Assembly: GCF_037203705.1 (NCBI RefSeq)
Contig: NZ_JBBCAT010000004.1
Span: 62,001 to 126,000 of the forward strand
Origin: Prosthecomicrobium sp. N25
Lineage (GTDB): Bacteria > Pseudomonadota > Alphaproteobacteria > Rhizobiales > Ancalomicrobiaceae
Direction of reading: 5' to 3'
Length of the DNA stretch: 64,000 nt
The translations under genes were made by a program, and so were the position numbers. The stretch's first letter is position 1. Every line of letters begins with the position of its first letter. This document shows, in pieces, positions 46,519-55,411 of this stretch. Under the pieces are notes generated by a model. The model was given only the letters and a program-made list of their open reading frames with translations. It ran no database searches and was not told the origin of the DNA.

Positions 46519-47706
46519 ATGCGTGAAGGCTGGCGGTGGTACGGGCCGAACGATCCGGTGTCGCTCGACGACGTCCGGCAGGCGGGGGCGAGCGAGATCG
46601 TCAATGCGCTGCACCAGGTGCCGATCGGCGAGGCCTGGACGGTCGCCGAGGTCGAGGAGCGGCGGCGGATCATCGAGGAGAGCCAGCCCGGGCGCACGCC
46701 GCTGCGGTGGACGGTGGTCGAATCGATCCCGGTACCGGACGACGTGAAGCGCCTCGGCGGGCGGGCGACGCGCTCGATCGAGGCCTGGATCGCCAGCATG
46801 GAGGCGCTCGCCGCCTGCGGCATCAAGATCATCTGCTACAACTTCATGCCGGTCGTCGACTGGTGCCGGACCGACCTCGAGTGGGAACTGCCGAACGGCG
46901 CCCGGGCGCTGCGCTTCGACCAGGACCGCTTCGCCGCCTTCGAGCTCCACATCCTGGAGCGGCCGGCCGCCAGGCACGAGTATTCCGCCGAGCAGCAGGC
47001 GCGCGCGAAGGCGGCCTTCGACCGGATGACCCAGGCGGACATCGACTACCTGGTGATGGTCATCGCCAGCGCGCTGCCGGGATCGACCACCGAGCCGCTG
47101 ACCATCCCGCAGTTCCGCGACAAGCTCGAGTCCTACCGGGACATCGACGCCGACGTGCTGCGTCGGCACCTGGCGGAATTCCTGGAGCCGGTCTGCCGGC
47201 GGGCGGACGAACTGGGGGTGAAGCTGACGCTGCACCCGGACGACCCGCCGCGGCCGCTCTTCGGCCTGCCGCGGATCGCCTCGACGCCGGACGACTACCG
47301 GGCGCTGTTCTCGGCGGTGCCGTCGCCCGCCAACGGCATCTGCTTCTGCACGGGCTCGCTCGGGGTGCGTTGGGCCGCGGAGCTGCCCGCCATGGCGCGC
47401 GCTTTCGGGCCGCGGATCGGCTTCGCGCATCTGCGCGCCACCAAGGGCGAGCCGGACGGGTCCTTCTACGAGTCCGACCACCTGGACGGGGACGTCGACA
47501 TGGTGGCGGTGGTGCGCGCGCTGTTAGAGGAGGACCGGCGCCGGCCGGAGGGCGAGAAGATCGTCTTCCGCCCGGACCACGGCCACCGCATGCTCGACGA
47601 CCTGCAGGCGACGAAGAGGACCAATCCCGGCTACACGGCGATCGGCCGGCTGCGCGGGCTCGCCGAGCTCAGGGGCGTGATGCGGGCGCTGGACAGCGTG
47701 ATGTGA
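46519..47706 (+). CDS. uxuA: mannonate dehydratase
   Basis: A 395-residue UxuA protein, which dehydrates D-mannonate to 2-keto-3-deoxy-D-gluconate. Landmarks: MREGWRWYGPNDPVSLDDVRQAGASEIVNALHQVPIGE, CYNFMPVVDWCRTDL, LTLHPDDPPRPLFGLPRIAS, GICFCTGSLGV and FAHLRATKG, the last three carrying metal and substrate residues. The C-terminal segment KIVFRPDHGHRML also holds a metal ligand. It ends the TRAP cluster. Combined with the divergent uxuB-like gene it completes the fructuronate to KDG steps. Confidence 0.96.
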   Translation: MREGWRWYGPNDPVSLDDVRQAGASEIVNALHQVPIGEAWTVAEVEERRRIIEESQPGRTPLRWTVVESIPVPDDVKRLGGRATRSIEAWIASMEALAACGIKIICYNFMPVVDWCRTDLEWELPNGARALRFDQDRFAAFELHILERPAARHEYSAEQQARAKAAFDRMTQADIDYLVMVIASALPGSTTEPLTIPQFRDKLESYRDIDADVLRRHLAEFLEPVCRRADELGVKLTLHPDDPPRPLFGLPRIASTPDDYRALFSAVPSPANGICFCTGSLGVRWAAELPAMARAFGPRIGFAHLRATKGEPDGSFYESDHLDGDVDMVAVVRALLEEDRRRPEGEKIVFRPDHGHRMLDDLQATKRTNPGYTAIGRLRGLAELRGVMRALDSVM

Positions 47707-47791
47707 GAAGAAGGAGGCGGCACGAACCGGCGCGCGGCCGAGGAACGGGCCCGTCACGTCGCGTTGCGCGCACGCGTTTCCGCTAGGCGGT

Positions 47792-47839
47792 GAAACGAAC
47801 GACCGTTTCTTTCAATCCGGGGGTGCGGCCTGCTATAGT
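47792..47839 (+). promoter_or_regulatory. candidate promoter with operator ahead of acyl-CoA synthetase gene
   Basis: GAAACG-AACGAC-CGTTTC (47792-47809) is a perfect 6-bp inverted repeat of the kind bound by TetR-family fatty-acid regulators such as PsrA. A TATAGT at 47834-47839 lies 17 bases after TTCAAT at 47811-47816, a fair -10/-35 pair. The operator abuts the -35. No regulator gene is next to it. Confidence 0.5.
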
Positions 47840-47894
47840 CGTGGCGAACGGGGCGCCCGGACGCCTCGAGGGGAAGGATACGACGGAGGCCGCC

Positions 47895-49622
47895 ATGACC
47901 GACGCCAGCACCCGACCGCATCTCGCGCCCATCGACGGGCTCAGCCACGTGCGGGGCGAGACGGAACCGCCGCTCTGGCTGAAGACCATCCCGGACGTCC
48001 TGGCCGAGACGGTCGAGCGCTTCGCGACGCGCGAGGCGGTGGTCTTCCCGGAGCACGGCGTGCGCTGGACCTGGGAGGCGTTCGGCGCGCGGGTCGAGGC
48101 CGTGGCGGCCGGCTTCGCGGCGCTGGGGCTGAGGAAGGGCGACCGGATCGGGATCTGGTCGCCGAACCGGCCAGAGTGGGTCCTCACCCAATTCGCCTCG
48201 GCGCGGGCGGGGCTGATCCTCGTGACCATCAACCCGGCCTACCGCTTCGCCGAGCTCGAGTACGTCCTGAACAAGGTCGGTGCCAAGGCGCTGGTCGCGG
48301 CGGAGCGGTTCAAGTCCTCCGACTACCTGGAGATGATCCGTCGGCTCGCCCCGGAACTCGACACCGCCAAGCCGGGCAACCTGCACGCCGCCAAGCTGCC
48401 CGAGCTGCGCACCGTGATCCGCACGGGGCCGGGGTCGTCGCCCGGCATGGTCGACTTCGATGCGATCGCGGGGCTCGGCGGCGCGCACGAGCGGATCTAT
48501 CTCGACGCCATGGCGCAGGCCATGCGGCCGGAGGACCCGATCAACATCCAATTCACCTCGGGCACGACCGGCGCGCCGAAGGGGGCGACGCTCAGCCACG
48601 TCAACGTCGTCAACAACGGCCGCTTCACGGTCGGCCGGATGAACTTCACCCACGAGGACAGGCTGTGCATCCCGGTGCCGCTCTACCACTGCTTCGGCAT
48701 GGTCATGGGCACGCTCGGTTGCGCCTCGACCGGGGCGACGATGGTCTTCCCCGGCGAGGGCTTCGACGCGAGGGCGACGCTGTCGGCGATCGCGACCGAG
48801 CGCTGCACGGCGGTCTACGGGGTGCCGACCATGTTCTCCGGCATGCTGGACCATCCGGAGTTCGAGCGGTTCGACGTCGCCTCGCTCCGGACCGGGATCA
48901 TGGCGGGCGCGCCGTGCCCGATCGAGCTGATGAAGCGGGCCGTCGCGGGCATGGGCCTGTCGGAGATCACCATCGCGTACGGCATGACGGAGACGAGCCC
49001 GGTTTCCTTCCAGAGCCACACGGACGACAGCCTGGAGCGGCGAGTCACGACGGTCGGGCGCGTGCACCCGCACGTGGAGGTCAAGATCGTCGACCCGGGG
49101 ACGGGGGAGACCGTACCGGTCGGGCAGTCGGGCGAGCTCCTGACGCGCGGCTACTCGGTCATGCTCGGCTACTGGGACGACGAGGCGAACACCCGGGCGG
49201 CCATCGACGACCACGGCTTCATGCATACCGGCGACCTCGCCACGATCGACGCGGAGGGGTACGGCAACATCGTCGGGCGCGTGAAGGACATGATCATCCG
49301 CGGCGGCGAGAACGTCTATCCGCGCGAGATCGAGGAATTCCTCTACCGGCACCCTGCCGTCCAGACCGTGCAGGTCTTCGGCGTGCCGGATGCGCGCTAC
49401 GGCGAGGAGCTCTGCTGCTGGATCGTCACGAGGCCCGGCCAGAGCGCGACGGCCGAGGAGATCCGCGACTTCTGCCGCGGCCAGATCGCCCACTACAAGG
49501 TGCCGCGCTACGTCGAGTTCGTCACCGAGATCCCCATGACGGTGACCGGCAAGGCGCAGAAGTTCCGGATGCGCGAGGCGATGATGGAGCGACTGGGCCT
49601 GAGCGAGTTGAAGACGGCGTGA
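47895..49622 (+). CDS. AMP-dependent acyl-CoA synthetase
   Basis: A 575-residue ANL superfamily enzyme that adenylates a carboxylate and transfers it to CoA. The P-loop-like motif [18 protein letters not shown] lies near residue 220; [36 protein letters not shown] and [22 protein letters not shown] are the other core motifs, and [13 protein letters not shown] carries the C-terminal lysine. The pattern resembles medium- or long-chain fatty acyl-CoA synthetases. ATG at 47895 has GGAGG seven bases upstream. No fad genes are adjacent, but a promoter dyad suggests fatty-acid control. Confidence 0.92.
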   Translation: MTDASTRPHLAPIDGLSHVRGETEPPLWLKTIPDVLAETVERFATREAVVFPEHGVRWTWEAFGARVEAVAAGFAALGLRKGDRIGIWSPNRPEWVLTQFASARAGLILVTINPAYRFAELEYVLNKVGAKALVAAERFKSSDYLEMIRRLAPELDTAKPGNLHAAKLPELRTVIRTGPGSSPGMVDFDAIAGLGGAHERIYLDAMAQAMRPEDPINIQFTSGTTGAPKGATLSHVNVVNNGRFTVGRMNFTHEDRLCIPVPLYHCFGMVMGTLGCASTGATMVFPGEGFDARATLSAIATERCTAVYGVPTMFSGMLDHPEFERFDVASLRTGIMAGAPCPIELMKRAVAGMGLSEITIAYGMTETSPVSFQSHTDDSLERRVTTVGRVHPHVEVKIVDPGTGETVPVGQSGELLTRGYSVMLGYWDDEANTRAAIDDHGFMHTGDLATIDAEGYGNIVGRVKDMIIRGGENVYPREIEEFLYRHPAVQTVQVFGVPDARYGEELCCWIVTRPGQSATAEEIRDFCRGQIAHYKVPRYVEFVTEIPMTVTGKAQKFRMREAMMERLGLSELKTA

Positions 49623-49725
49623 GCGGCGGGCGCGGAGCCTTGACCCCGGGCGCCCGTCTGCCAGCTTAAGGTCCGGACGACCGGCGGCGCTCGGGCCGCG
49701 CGGCGACAGGGATCCCGGGAGCGCC

Positions 49726-50715
49726 ATGGGCCGCAATCCGTACTACCAGGGGCCGCGGTCGGATCATTTCGACGGAGAGCGGTTCTTCGTGCCCGGGCAT
49801 CCCTTCTCCAAGAGCCGCCGGGACCTGCTGAAGTGGCAGTTCGGCGGCGGGCGGGAGGCCTGGCCCTCGGACTATGCGGGCGAGACGATCCGCCGGCCGG
49901 CCGAGAAGGTGATCGGGACGGCGGTGCGGATCACCGCGATCGGCCATGCATCGTTCCTCCTGCAGACCGAGGGGCTCAACATCCTGATCGACCCGGTCTG
50001 GTCGGAGCGGGCGAGCCCGGTCTCCTGGGCGGGACCGAAGCGGGTGAACCCGCCCGGGATCGTGTTCGACACGCTGCCGCCGATCGACGCCGTGCTGGTA
50101 TCGCACAACCATTACGACCACCTGGACATCGACACGCTGTCGCGGCTCCGGCGCACCCACCGCTGCCGGATCCTGACGCCGCTCGGCAACGACGCGATCA
50201 TGAAGGCGAAGGATTCGGAACTCGTCGCGGAGGCCTACGACTGGGGCGCGCGGGTCGCGCTGTCGCACCGGGTCGCGGTCCATTTCGAGCCGTCCTACCA
50301 CTGGTCGGCGCGCGGGCTCGGGGACCGGATGATGGCGCTCTGGGCCGCCTTCGTGTTCGAGACGCCGCTCGGGGCCGTCTACCACATCGCCGACACCGGC
50401 TACCGGGACGGCCAGGTCTTCCGCGACATGCGCCGCAAGCACGGGCGCATCCGCCTCGCCGTCATCCCGATCGGCGCCTACGAGCCGCGCTGGTTCATGC
50501 GCGACCAGCACGTCAACCCGGAGGAGGCGGTCCGCATCCTCTCCGACTGCGGGGCCGTCAGGGCGCTCGGCCATCACTGGGGCACATTCCGGCTGACCAA
50601 CGAGGGCATCGAGGAGCCCTTGCGGGCGCTCGCCACGGCGCTTCACGGCAGCGGCGTGCAGCCGGAGCGATTCCAGACGCGCAAGCCGGGCGGGGTCTTC
50701 GAGATCTTCGACTGA
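49726..50715 (+). CDS. MBL-fold metallohydrolase (RomA/NAPE-PLD-like)
   Basis: A 329-residue protein of the metallo-beta-lactamase fold. The metal motif is SHNHYDHLD near residues 126-134; further ligands are plausible in YHIADTGYRDG and GHHWGTF. AIGHASFLLQTEGLNILIDPVW opens the domain. N-terminal features (NPYYQGPRSDHFDGERFFVPG) match UlaG/RomA/NAPE-PLD-like proteins, whose members include phospholipase D-type enzymes. Substrate is unknown. The family assignment is good, the biological role open. Confidence 0.9.
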   Translation: MGRNPYYQGPRSDHFDGERFFVPGHPFSKSRRDLLKWQFGGGREAWPSDYAGETIRRPAEKVIGTAVRITAIGHASFLLQTEGLNILIDPVWSERASPVSWAGPKRVNPPGIVFDTLPPIDAVLVSHNHYDHLDIDTLSRLRRTHRCRILTPLGNDAIMKAKDSELVAEAYDWGARVALSHRVAVHFEPSYHWSARGLGDRMMALWAAFVFETPLGAVYHIADTGYRDGQVFRDMRRKHGRIRLAVIPIGAYEPRWFMRDQHVNPEEAVRILSDCGAVRALGHHWGTFRLTNEGIEEPLRALATALHGSGVQPERFQTRKPGGVFEIFD

Positions 50716-50758
50716 CGGGGCCCCTGAAGTCCCAACCCGTCATGCCACCTTGGTTTCT

Positions 50759-50842
50759 GTCATGCCCGGACTTGTTCCGGGCATCCACACGACGAGGGTT
50801 CGGCCTTGTGGCGTGGATTGCCGGAACAAGTCCGGCAATGAC
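50759..50842. repeat. palindromic intergenic repeat element (paired inverted units)
   Basis: Two 32-base units, 50759-50790 and 50811-50842, are imperfect inverted copies (both begin GTCAT and contain CCGGACTTGTTCCGG) around a 20-base spacer. Each unit is itself a hairpin (GCCCGGACTTGTTCCGGGC and GCCGGAACAAGTCCGGC). Elements of this type, with the GGACTTGTTCC core, are common between genes in Hyphomicrobiales. It sits between the MBL hydrolase and DUF3297 genes, which converge, and may terminate both. Confidence 0.9.
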
Positions 50843-50875
50843 AGATCGAGAGGTCGGGACTACTTGGGACTGGCC

Positions 50876-51115
50876 TCAGGCCTCCTTGAGGTAGGGCTCG
50901 ACGGTGCCCTTCAGCTTGATCGTCATCGGGTTGCCGAAGCGGTCCTTGGCGGGGCCGGCGGGGACGCGGATCCAGCCTTCGCTGACGCAGTATTCCTCGA
51001 CGTTGGTCTTCTCCTGGCCGTTGAAGCGGATGCCGATGCCGCGGCCGAGGAGCTCGCCGTTGAAATGGGGGCTGCGCGGGTCGGAGGAGAGGCGGTCGGG
51101 AAGCTCGGTCGACAT
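50876..51115 (-). CDS. DUF3297 family protein
   Basis: A 79-residue protein: MSTELPDRLSSDPRSPHFNGELL then GIGIRFNGQEKTNVEEYCVSEGWIRVPAGPAKDRFGNPMTIKLKGTVEPYL. This is the DUF3297 pattern, conserved in proteobacteria without known function. It is divergent from minC with the CtrA-type boxes between. I prefer the ATG at 51115 because the family starts there; an ATG at 51181 would add 22 unlike residues. Confidence 0.88.
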   Translation of the reverse strand: MSTELPDRLSSDPRSPHFNGELLGRGIGIRFNGQEKTNVEEYCVSEGWIRVPAGPAKDRFGNPMTIKLKGTVEPYLKEA

Positions 51116-51229
51116 GGGATTTGCGATCCTCGGTCGGATGGGTCGGGGGTGACCAATACAGGGGGGCGGCGCCTCCGGCAACAGGCGGGAGTCCCGTAGA
51201 CGACCCCGGCAAAATCTGCCGATTTCCCG

Positions 51230-51263
51230 TTAAGCAACCGTTTACCGTTAACCACCCGTTAAC
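51230..51263 (+). promoter_or_regulatory. tandem CtrA-type boxes ahead of minCDE
   Basis: TTAA-N7-TTAAC at 51248-51263 matches the full CtrA consensus exactly, and TTAA-N7-TTTA at 51230-51244 is one base off it; the two lie 18 bases apart in the same phase. CtrA is the cell-cycle master regulator of alphaproteobacteria, and CtrA control of min genes is known in Sinorhizobium. The boxes lie 44-77 bases before the minC start. Confidence 0.82.
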
Positions 51264-51306
51264 CATCCGGGCCCGAAATCAGGGGGACGGGGAACGGAGC
51301 GGATTC

Positions 51307-52047
51307 GTGAACATCCAGACGAGAGAGCGGCAGGCCATACGCTTCAGGGGGCGATCCTTCATGGCCTTCGTGCTCGAGCCGACGATGCCGGTCGAGCAGT
51401 GGTTCAAGGACCTGACCGCCTGGCTGGAGCGATCGCCGGGCTTCTTCGCCGGCAAGCCCGTCATCCTGGACGTGTCCGCCTCCTGCGAGGCCAAGCGCGA
51501 TCTGGTGGTGCTGGTCGGCACGCTGGAGAAGATGGGCATCCGCATCATGGGCGTGGACGGGGCGAAGCCGGACTGGCTGATCGGCCCCGGACTGCCGCCG
51601 GCGATCAGCGGCGGGCGCAACGCCTCCGTGGTCGAGGTCCCGGGGGCGGCCGAGGGGTCGGCGGCCTCCGAGCTGCCGGCGATTCCCGCCATGGCCCCGG
51701 TCGTCGAGACCGGGCGGCGCGGCGGGAGCCTGCTCGTCGAGCATCCGGTCCGGTCGGGCCAGTCGATCCACGCCGAGGGCGACGTGACGATCCTCGGATC
51801 GGTCGCGTCCGGGGCGGAGATCGTCGCCGGCGGGTCCATCCACATCTACGGGGCCCTGCGCGGCCGCGCCATCGCGGGCGCGACGGGGAACCCGCGGGCG
51901 CGCATTTTCGCGCGCCGCTTCGAGGCGGAACTCGTCGCCATCGACGGGCTCTACCGCGCGGCGGAAGACCTCGATCCGAAGATCCGGGGCAAGGCCGTGC
52001 AGGTCTGGCTCCAGGACGACAAGATCGAAACCGCCGTCCTGTCGTAA
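51307..52047 (+). CDS. minC: septum site-determining protein MinC
   Basis: A 246-residue inhibitor of FtsZ assembly. The N-terminal domain ([26 protein letters not shown]) is followed by an alanine-proline linker. The C-terminal beta-helix domain [53 protein letters not shown] binds MinD. It starts with GTG at 51307 (VNIQTRERQ), preceded by GGAGCGG. The gene is first of minCDE; CtrA-type boxes lie just upstream. Confidence 0.95.
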   Translation: MNIQTRERQAIRFRGRSFMAFVLEPTMPVEQWFKDLTAWLERSPGFFAGKPVILDVSASCEAKRDLVVLVGTLEKMGIRIMGVDGAKPDWLIGPGLPPAISGGRNASVVEVPGAAEGSAASELPAIPAMAPVVETGRRGGSLLVEHPVRSGQSIHAEGDVTILGSVASGAEIVAGGSIHIYGALRGRAIAGATGNPRARIFARRFEAELVAIDGLYRAAEDLDPKIRGKAVQVWLQDDKIETAVLS

Positions 52048-52136
52048 CGGGCCGGCGCGCCCGTCACCTTGGGGAGGTACGGCCGATGACAGGCTCGCAT
52101 TCCAATTTGTTCGAGCGCAGCGAAAAGGGGAGTTCC

Positions 52137-52952
52137 ATGGGCACGGTTGTGGTCGTCACGTCGGGCAAGGGCGGCGTTGGCAAAACGACGTCGACGGCGG
52201 CGCTGGGGGCGGCGCTCGCCCAGTCCGGGCAGAACGTGATCGTGGTCGATTTCGACGTCGGCCTGCGCAACCTCGACCTGGTCATGGGCGCCGAGCGCCG
52301 GGTCGTCTACGACCTCGTGAACGTGGTGCGCGGGGATGCCAAGCTGCCGCAGGCGATCATCCGGGACAAGCGGCTGGACAGCCTCTACCTGCTCCCGGCC
52401 TCGCAGACGCGCGACAAGGACGCGCTGACCGAGGAGGGCGTCGAGGTGGTCATCGAGGCGCTGCGCCAGACCTTCGACTGGGTCATCTGCGACAGCCCGG
52501 CGGGCATCGAGCGCGGCGCCACGCTCGCCATGCGGCATGCCGAGGTCGCGGTGGTGGTGACCAACCCCGAGGTCTCCTCGGTGCGCGACTCCGACCGGAT
52601 CATCGGTCTCCTCGACTCCAAGACGGTGCGCGCCGAGCATGGCGACGCCATCGAGAAGCACCTGCTCCTGACCCGCTACGACCCGGCCCGGGCCGAGCGC
52701 GGGGAGATGCTCAAGGTCGACGACGTGCTCGACATCCTGGCCATCCCGCTCCTCGGCATCGTGCCGGAGAGCGAGGAGGTGCTGAAGGCCTCGAACCTCG
52801 GTTCGCCGATCACCCTCTCCAACCCGCTGAGCGCCGCGGCGCGCGCCTACCAGGACGCCGCCCGCCGGCTCAGGGGCGAGACGATCCCGATGACCATCCC
52901 GAGCGACCGCAAGGGCTTCCTCGGCAAACTGTTCGGACGGAGGGCGGCATGA
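52137..52952 (+). CDS. minD: septum site-determining ATPase MinD
   Basis: A 271-residue ParA-type ATPase with the deviant Walker A KGGVGKTT at residues 11-18, [28 protein letters not shown], and a C-terminal amphipathic membrane anchor [12 protein letters not shown]. It recruits MinC and MinE to the membrane to place the septum. ATG at 52137 follows AAGGGGAG. It overlaps minE by four bases (ATGA). Confidence 0.97.
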   Translation: MGTVVVVTSGKGGVGKTTSTAALGAALAQSGQNVIVVDFDVGLRNLDLVMGAERRVVYDLVNVVRGDAKLPQAIIRDKRLDSLYLLPASQTRDKDALTEEGVEVVIEALRQTFDWVICDSPAGIERGATLAMRHAEVAVVVTNPEVSSVRDSDRIIGLLDSKTVRAEHGDAIEKHLLLTRYDPARAERGEMLKVDDVLDILAIPLLGIVPESEEVLKASNLGSPITLSNPLSAAARAYQDAARRLRGETIPMTIPSDRKGFLGKLFGRRAA

Positions 52953-53221
52953 GCATTTTCAATTTCTTCCGGAAGCCCTCGACCGCGCCGGTGGCGCGCG
53001 AGCGCCTCCAGATCCTGCTCGCCCACGAACGCGCCGTGCTCGGGGCGCGCCACAACCTGGTCTACGAGCTCCGGGAGGAGATCCTGGCGGTGATCGCCAA
53101 GCACGTCGCCATCGACCGGGACAAGGTCCAGGTCCGCATGGAGCGCGGCAACGCGCTGTCGACGCTGGAGATCGAGATCGAGATCCCGAACCCGGCCTTC
53201 GTGGCGGGCAACGCCGCCTGA
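52949..53221 (+). CDS. minE: topological specificity factor MinE
   Basis: A 90-residue protein beginning [28 protein letters not shown], the MinE N-terminal membrane and MinD-binding segment, followed by the [18 protein letters not shown] topological domain. It stimulates MinD ATPase and drives oscillation that confines MinC to the poles. Its ATG overlaps the minD stop (ATGA). Confidence 0.97.
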   Translation: MSIFNFFRKPSTAPVARERLQILLAHERAVLGARHNLVYELREEILAVIAKHVAIDRDKVQVRMERGNALSTLEIEIEIPNPAFVAGNAA

Positions 53222-53245
53222 CCGGCACACAGGTGCGAAGCTCCC

Positions 53246-53271
53246 GAAGGGCGCCGGCGACGGCGCCCTTC
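53246..53271 (+). terminator. hairpin after minE
   Basis: A perfect 10-bp stem (GAAGGGCGCC and complement) with a six-base loop, followed by GCCGTTTCAG, only weakly T-rich. It probably ends the minCDE transcript. Confidence 0.65.
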
Positions 53272-53396
53272 GCCGTTTCAGCGGCGTGCGGCCCCCTCGC
53301 GATCCACATGATGGACTATGCGGCACGCGGATGCCTGCCCGTCCGTTGACGTCGACCCGCCTCTCATTCAAAAACGCCTCAGCATGGCGAAAAAAT

Positions 53397-53415
53397 CGAT
53401 CCACAATATGGATCG
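53397..53415. promoter_or_regulatory. perfect dyad ahead of SDR gene, candidate operator
   Basis: CGATCCA-CAATA-TGGATCG is a perfect 7-bp inverted repeat ending 12 bases before the SDR start codon. Spacing and symmetry suit a dimeric regulator such as an IclR- or GntR-family protein acting as a roadblock. No regulator gene is adjacent. Confidence 0.5.
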
Positions 53416-53427
53416 GGAGGAGGCGAG

Positions 53428-54204
53428 ATGGCGACGGAGCCGCGGGTCTGCATCATCACGGGCGGGGCGTCCGGAATTGGACTGGCCACGGCCGAACGGC
53501 TCCTGGCCGAGGGCTGGCGGACCGCCCTGTTCGACCGGGACGAGGCCGCGATCGCCCGCGCCTCTGCGCAACTCGCCGCCCATGGGGAGTCGGTGTCCTT
53601 CCAGGCGCTCGACATCACGGACGAAGCGGCGGCCGAGGCGGCGGTGGAACGGGCCGAGGCCCGGCTCGGGCCCCTCAAGGGCCTGGTGAACTCGGCTGGC
53701 ATCGGGCGCGACACGCCGTTCTTCGAGACGACGCCGGCCATGTTCCGGCAGATCCACGAGATCAACGTGATCGGCACCTTCATCGTGTCGAAGAGCGTGG
53801 CCGGGCGGATGCGCCGGACGGGGGGCGGCTCGATCGTCAACATCGCGTCCGTGGCGGGCATCCCCGGCAATATCGGCCGTTCGGCCTACGGCTCGTCGAA
53901 GGGCGCCGTGATCGCGCTGTCCAAGACCATGGCGGTGGAACTCGGCCGGGTCGGGATCCGCGTCAACGCCATCGCGCCGGGCCCGATCGAGACCCCTCTG
54001 GTCCAGACGGTGCACACGCCGGCGCTCCGGCAGGAGTGGCACGACCGCGTCATCCTGCGCCGCTACGGCACGGCGGAGGAGGTCGCGGAGGCCAACGTGT
54101 TCCTGCTCGACGAGGCGAAGTCGTCCTACGTCACCGGGCAGGTGCTGGCCGTCGACGGCGGCTTCACGGCCGGGGGCCTGATGGGCCTCGATCGGGAGGC
54201 CTGA
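53428..54204 (+). CDS. short-chain dehydrogenase/reductase
   Basis: A 258-residue classical SDR: TGGASGIG (residues 11-18) for the cofactor, VNSAGIG (residue 87 on), and the catalytic S141, Y154 and K158 (YGSSK). IRVNAIAPGPIETPL and the C-terminal VTGQVLAVDGGFTAGG are typical of NAD(P)H-dependent oxidoreductases acting on sugars or acyl-ACP. The substrate is unknown. It has a strong dyad just upstream suggesting its own control. It converges with the small membrane gene at 54269. Confidence 0.92.
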   Translation: MATEPRVCIITGGASGIGLATAERLLAEGWRTALFDRDEAAIARASAQLAAHGESVSFQALDITDEAAAEAAVERAEARLGPLKGLVNSAGIGRDTPFFETTPAMFRQIHEINVIGTFIVSKSVAGRMRRTGGGSIVNIASVAGIPGNIGRSAYGSSKGAVIALSKTMAVELGRVGIRVNAIAPGPIETPLVQTVHTPALRQEWHDRVILRRYGTAEEVAEANVFLLDEAKSSYVTGQVLAVDGGFTAGGLMGLDREA

Positions 54205-54268
54205 GCGGCCCGGAGGGTGGCGGCGCGCTCCCGCTCGGCGAGGATACCCCCCGAGGAGGCCGCTTCGT

Positions 54269-54529
54269 TCAGACCATCAGCACGGCGACGACCATCCAGA
54301 AGCAGAGGGTCACGATCGGCACCAGGAAGCGGATGAACCAGGGGTCGTCGGCGGGCGTTCCGCCGCGCCGGGCCCGCAGGTCCGCCTCCCGGCGGATGTG
54401 GCGCGCGCCCCTCGGGCGCAGCCTGCGCGCGCAGGCGCGGCAGCGGTCGTCGATGTCGAAGGAGCTGACGGGCGGGCCGCGCCGATCCTCCGGAGCATGG
54501 GCCCGCGCCGGGAGAAGCGCCTCGATCAT
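54269..54529 (-). CDS. small C-terminally anchored membrane protein, unknown
   Basis: An 86-residue protein with a strong ribosome site (GAGGAGG, eight bases before the ATG). The N-terminal half is polar with a CxxC (RCRACARRL), and the C-terminus is a membrane helix (WFIRFLVPIVTLCFWMVVAVLMV). The single CxxC is not enough to claim a metal site. I do not recognise the family. It converges with the SDR gene, 64 bases apart. Confidence 0.7.
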   Translation of the reverse strand: MIEALLPARAHAPEDRRGPPVSSFDIDDRCRACARRLRPRGARHIRREADLRARRGGTPADDPWFIRFLVPIVTLCFWMVVAVLMV

Positions 54530-54899
54530 GGGGTTACCTCCTCGTCTCGTCCACACCGCCCATGGAACGCCCGAACTGGGGCAGGGGTCGGTCGCCGCGG
54601 ACGCGATCGGCGCGGAGGGTGAACGAGCGGCTTCGGAAGCCCGTCCCATGAGAGTCGAAGTTTAAGGAATGCGGGGCGGATGGGGGCCGGTCGGGAGCGG
54701 CATGGGCCGTGGGAGCGGCAGGGCCGGTTCCCACGCCCGAGCTGGGAGTCCCGAGCGTGGGAGGAAGCCCGGATCACCTGGCACACCAGAGATCGCCTGG
54801 ACTTTTATCAAATTCACAAGTTGAGTCTACGGAAATTTGACGTTCGGAGAGGCACGCAGGACCGGGTATGGCAAGCGTGCGACACGGCTTCCGAGTTGG
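54530..54899. other. intergenic region, no gene seen
   Basis: About 370 bases between the small membrane gene and tRNA-Leu. It contains an inverted repeat CCCACGC near 54731 and GCGTGGG near 54756, and an AT-rich stretch at 54795-54850. I saw no credible gene, att repeat or integrase remnant next to the tRNA. Confidence 0.5.
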
Positions 54900-54984
54900 T
54901 GGTGCGGACGGCGGGACTCGAACCCGCACGCCTTGCGGCGCAAGATTTTAAGTCTCGTGCGTCTACCGGTTTCGCCACGTCCGC
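54900..54984 (-). tRNA. tRNA-Leu (UAA anticodon)
   Basis: On the minus strand the sequence folds as a class II tRNA: acceptor GCGGACG pairing with CGTCCGC, D-arm GCG/CGC, anticodon loop CTTAAAA with anticodon TAA, a long variable arm (GCGCCGCAAGGCGT), T-arm GCGGG-TTCGAGT-CCCGC, discriminator A and encoded CCA. It reads UUA leucine codons. Position 54900-54902 gives the CCA end. Confidence 0.97.
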
Positions 54985-55156
54985 AGGTGGTCCTGGGTAA
55001 GGGAGGCGGGGGCGCGGCGCAAGGGGAGGGGTGAACGGGCGGGTCAGGCGCGGTTCAGGGGGAGGAGCGCAGTCTCGGGGCTCAGGACGGCGCAGGCGCG
55101 GACAAGTCCGCCGCGGGTGCCCGTCGCAGGTTCACCCGGTGCCTGGAGGCTCGGTC

Positions 55157-55366
55157 ATGTTGGTCGTCTTCACCGTCTGCACGCTTCTCGGCGGCGAATG
55201 CCGGGAGATCACGATGCCGCTCGCCGAGGAGGTCACGACGCCCTATGGCTGCGTCCGGTCCGGGCAGCTCCTCGTGGCGGAATGGCTGCGCGAGCATCTC
55301 GCGAGCCATCGGGTCGAGGGCGGCTACCGCTGCGTGCCGCCGGCCCGCTACGCCCGGGCGATCTGA
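55157..55366 (+). CDS. small conserved-looking protein with two cysteine pairs, unknown
   Basis: A 69-residue protein (MLVVFTVCTLLGGECREITMPL, TPYGCVRSGQLLVAEWLREH, RVEGGYRCVPP) with four cysteines spaced like many small alphaproteobacterial periplasmic proteins. GGAGG lies eight bases before the ATG. Its start is hydrophobic, so a short anchor or export signal is possible. I cannot assign a family with certainty. Confidence 0.6.
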   Translation: MLVVFTVCTLLGGECREITMPLAEEVTTPYGCVRSGQLLVAEWLREHLASHRVEGGYRCVPPARYARAI

Positions 55367-55411
55367 CGGCGGTTCGGAGCCGGGCGGCAAGGCCGCCCGC
55401 GGTCGAAACCG

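Noticed and set aside
54530..54984. Possible integrated element at tRNA-Leu
   Set aside because: The tRNA is intact, no integrase lies near it, and no direct repeat of its 3' end was found in the window.
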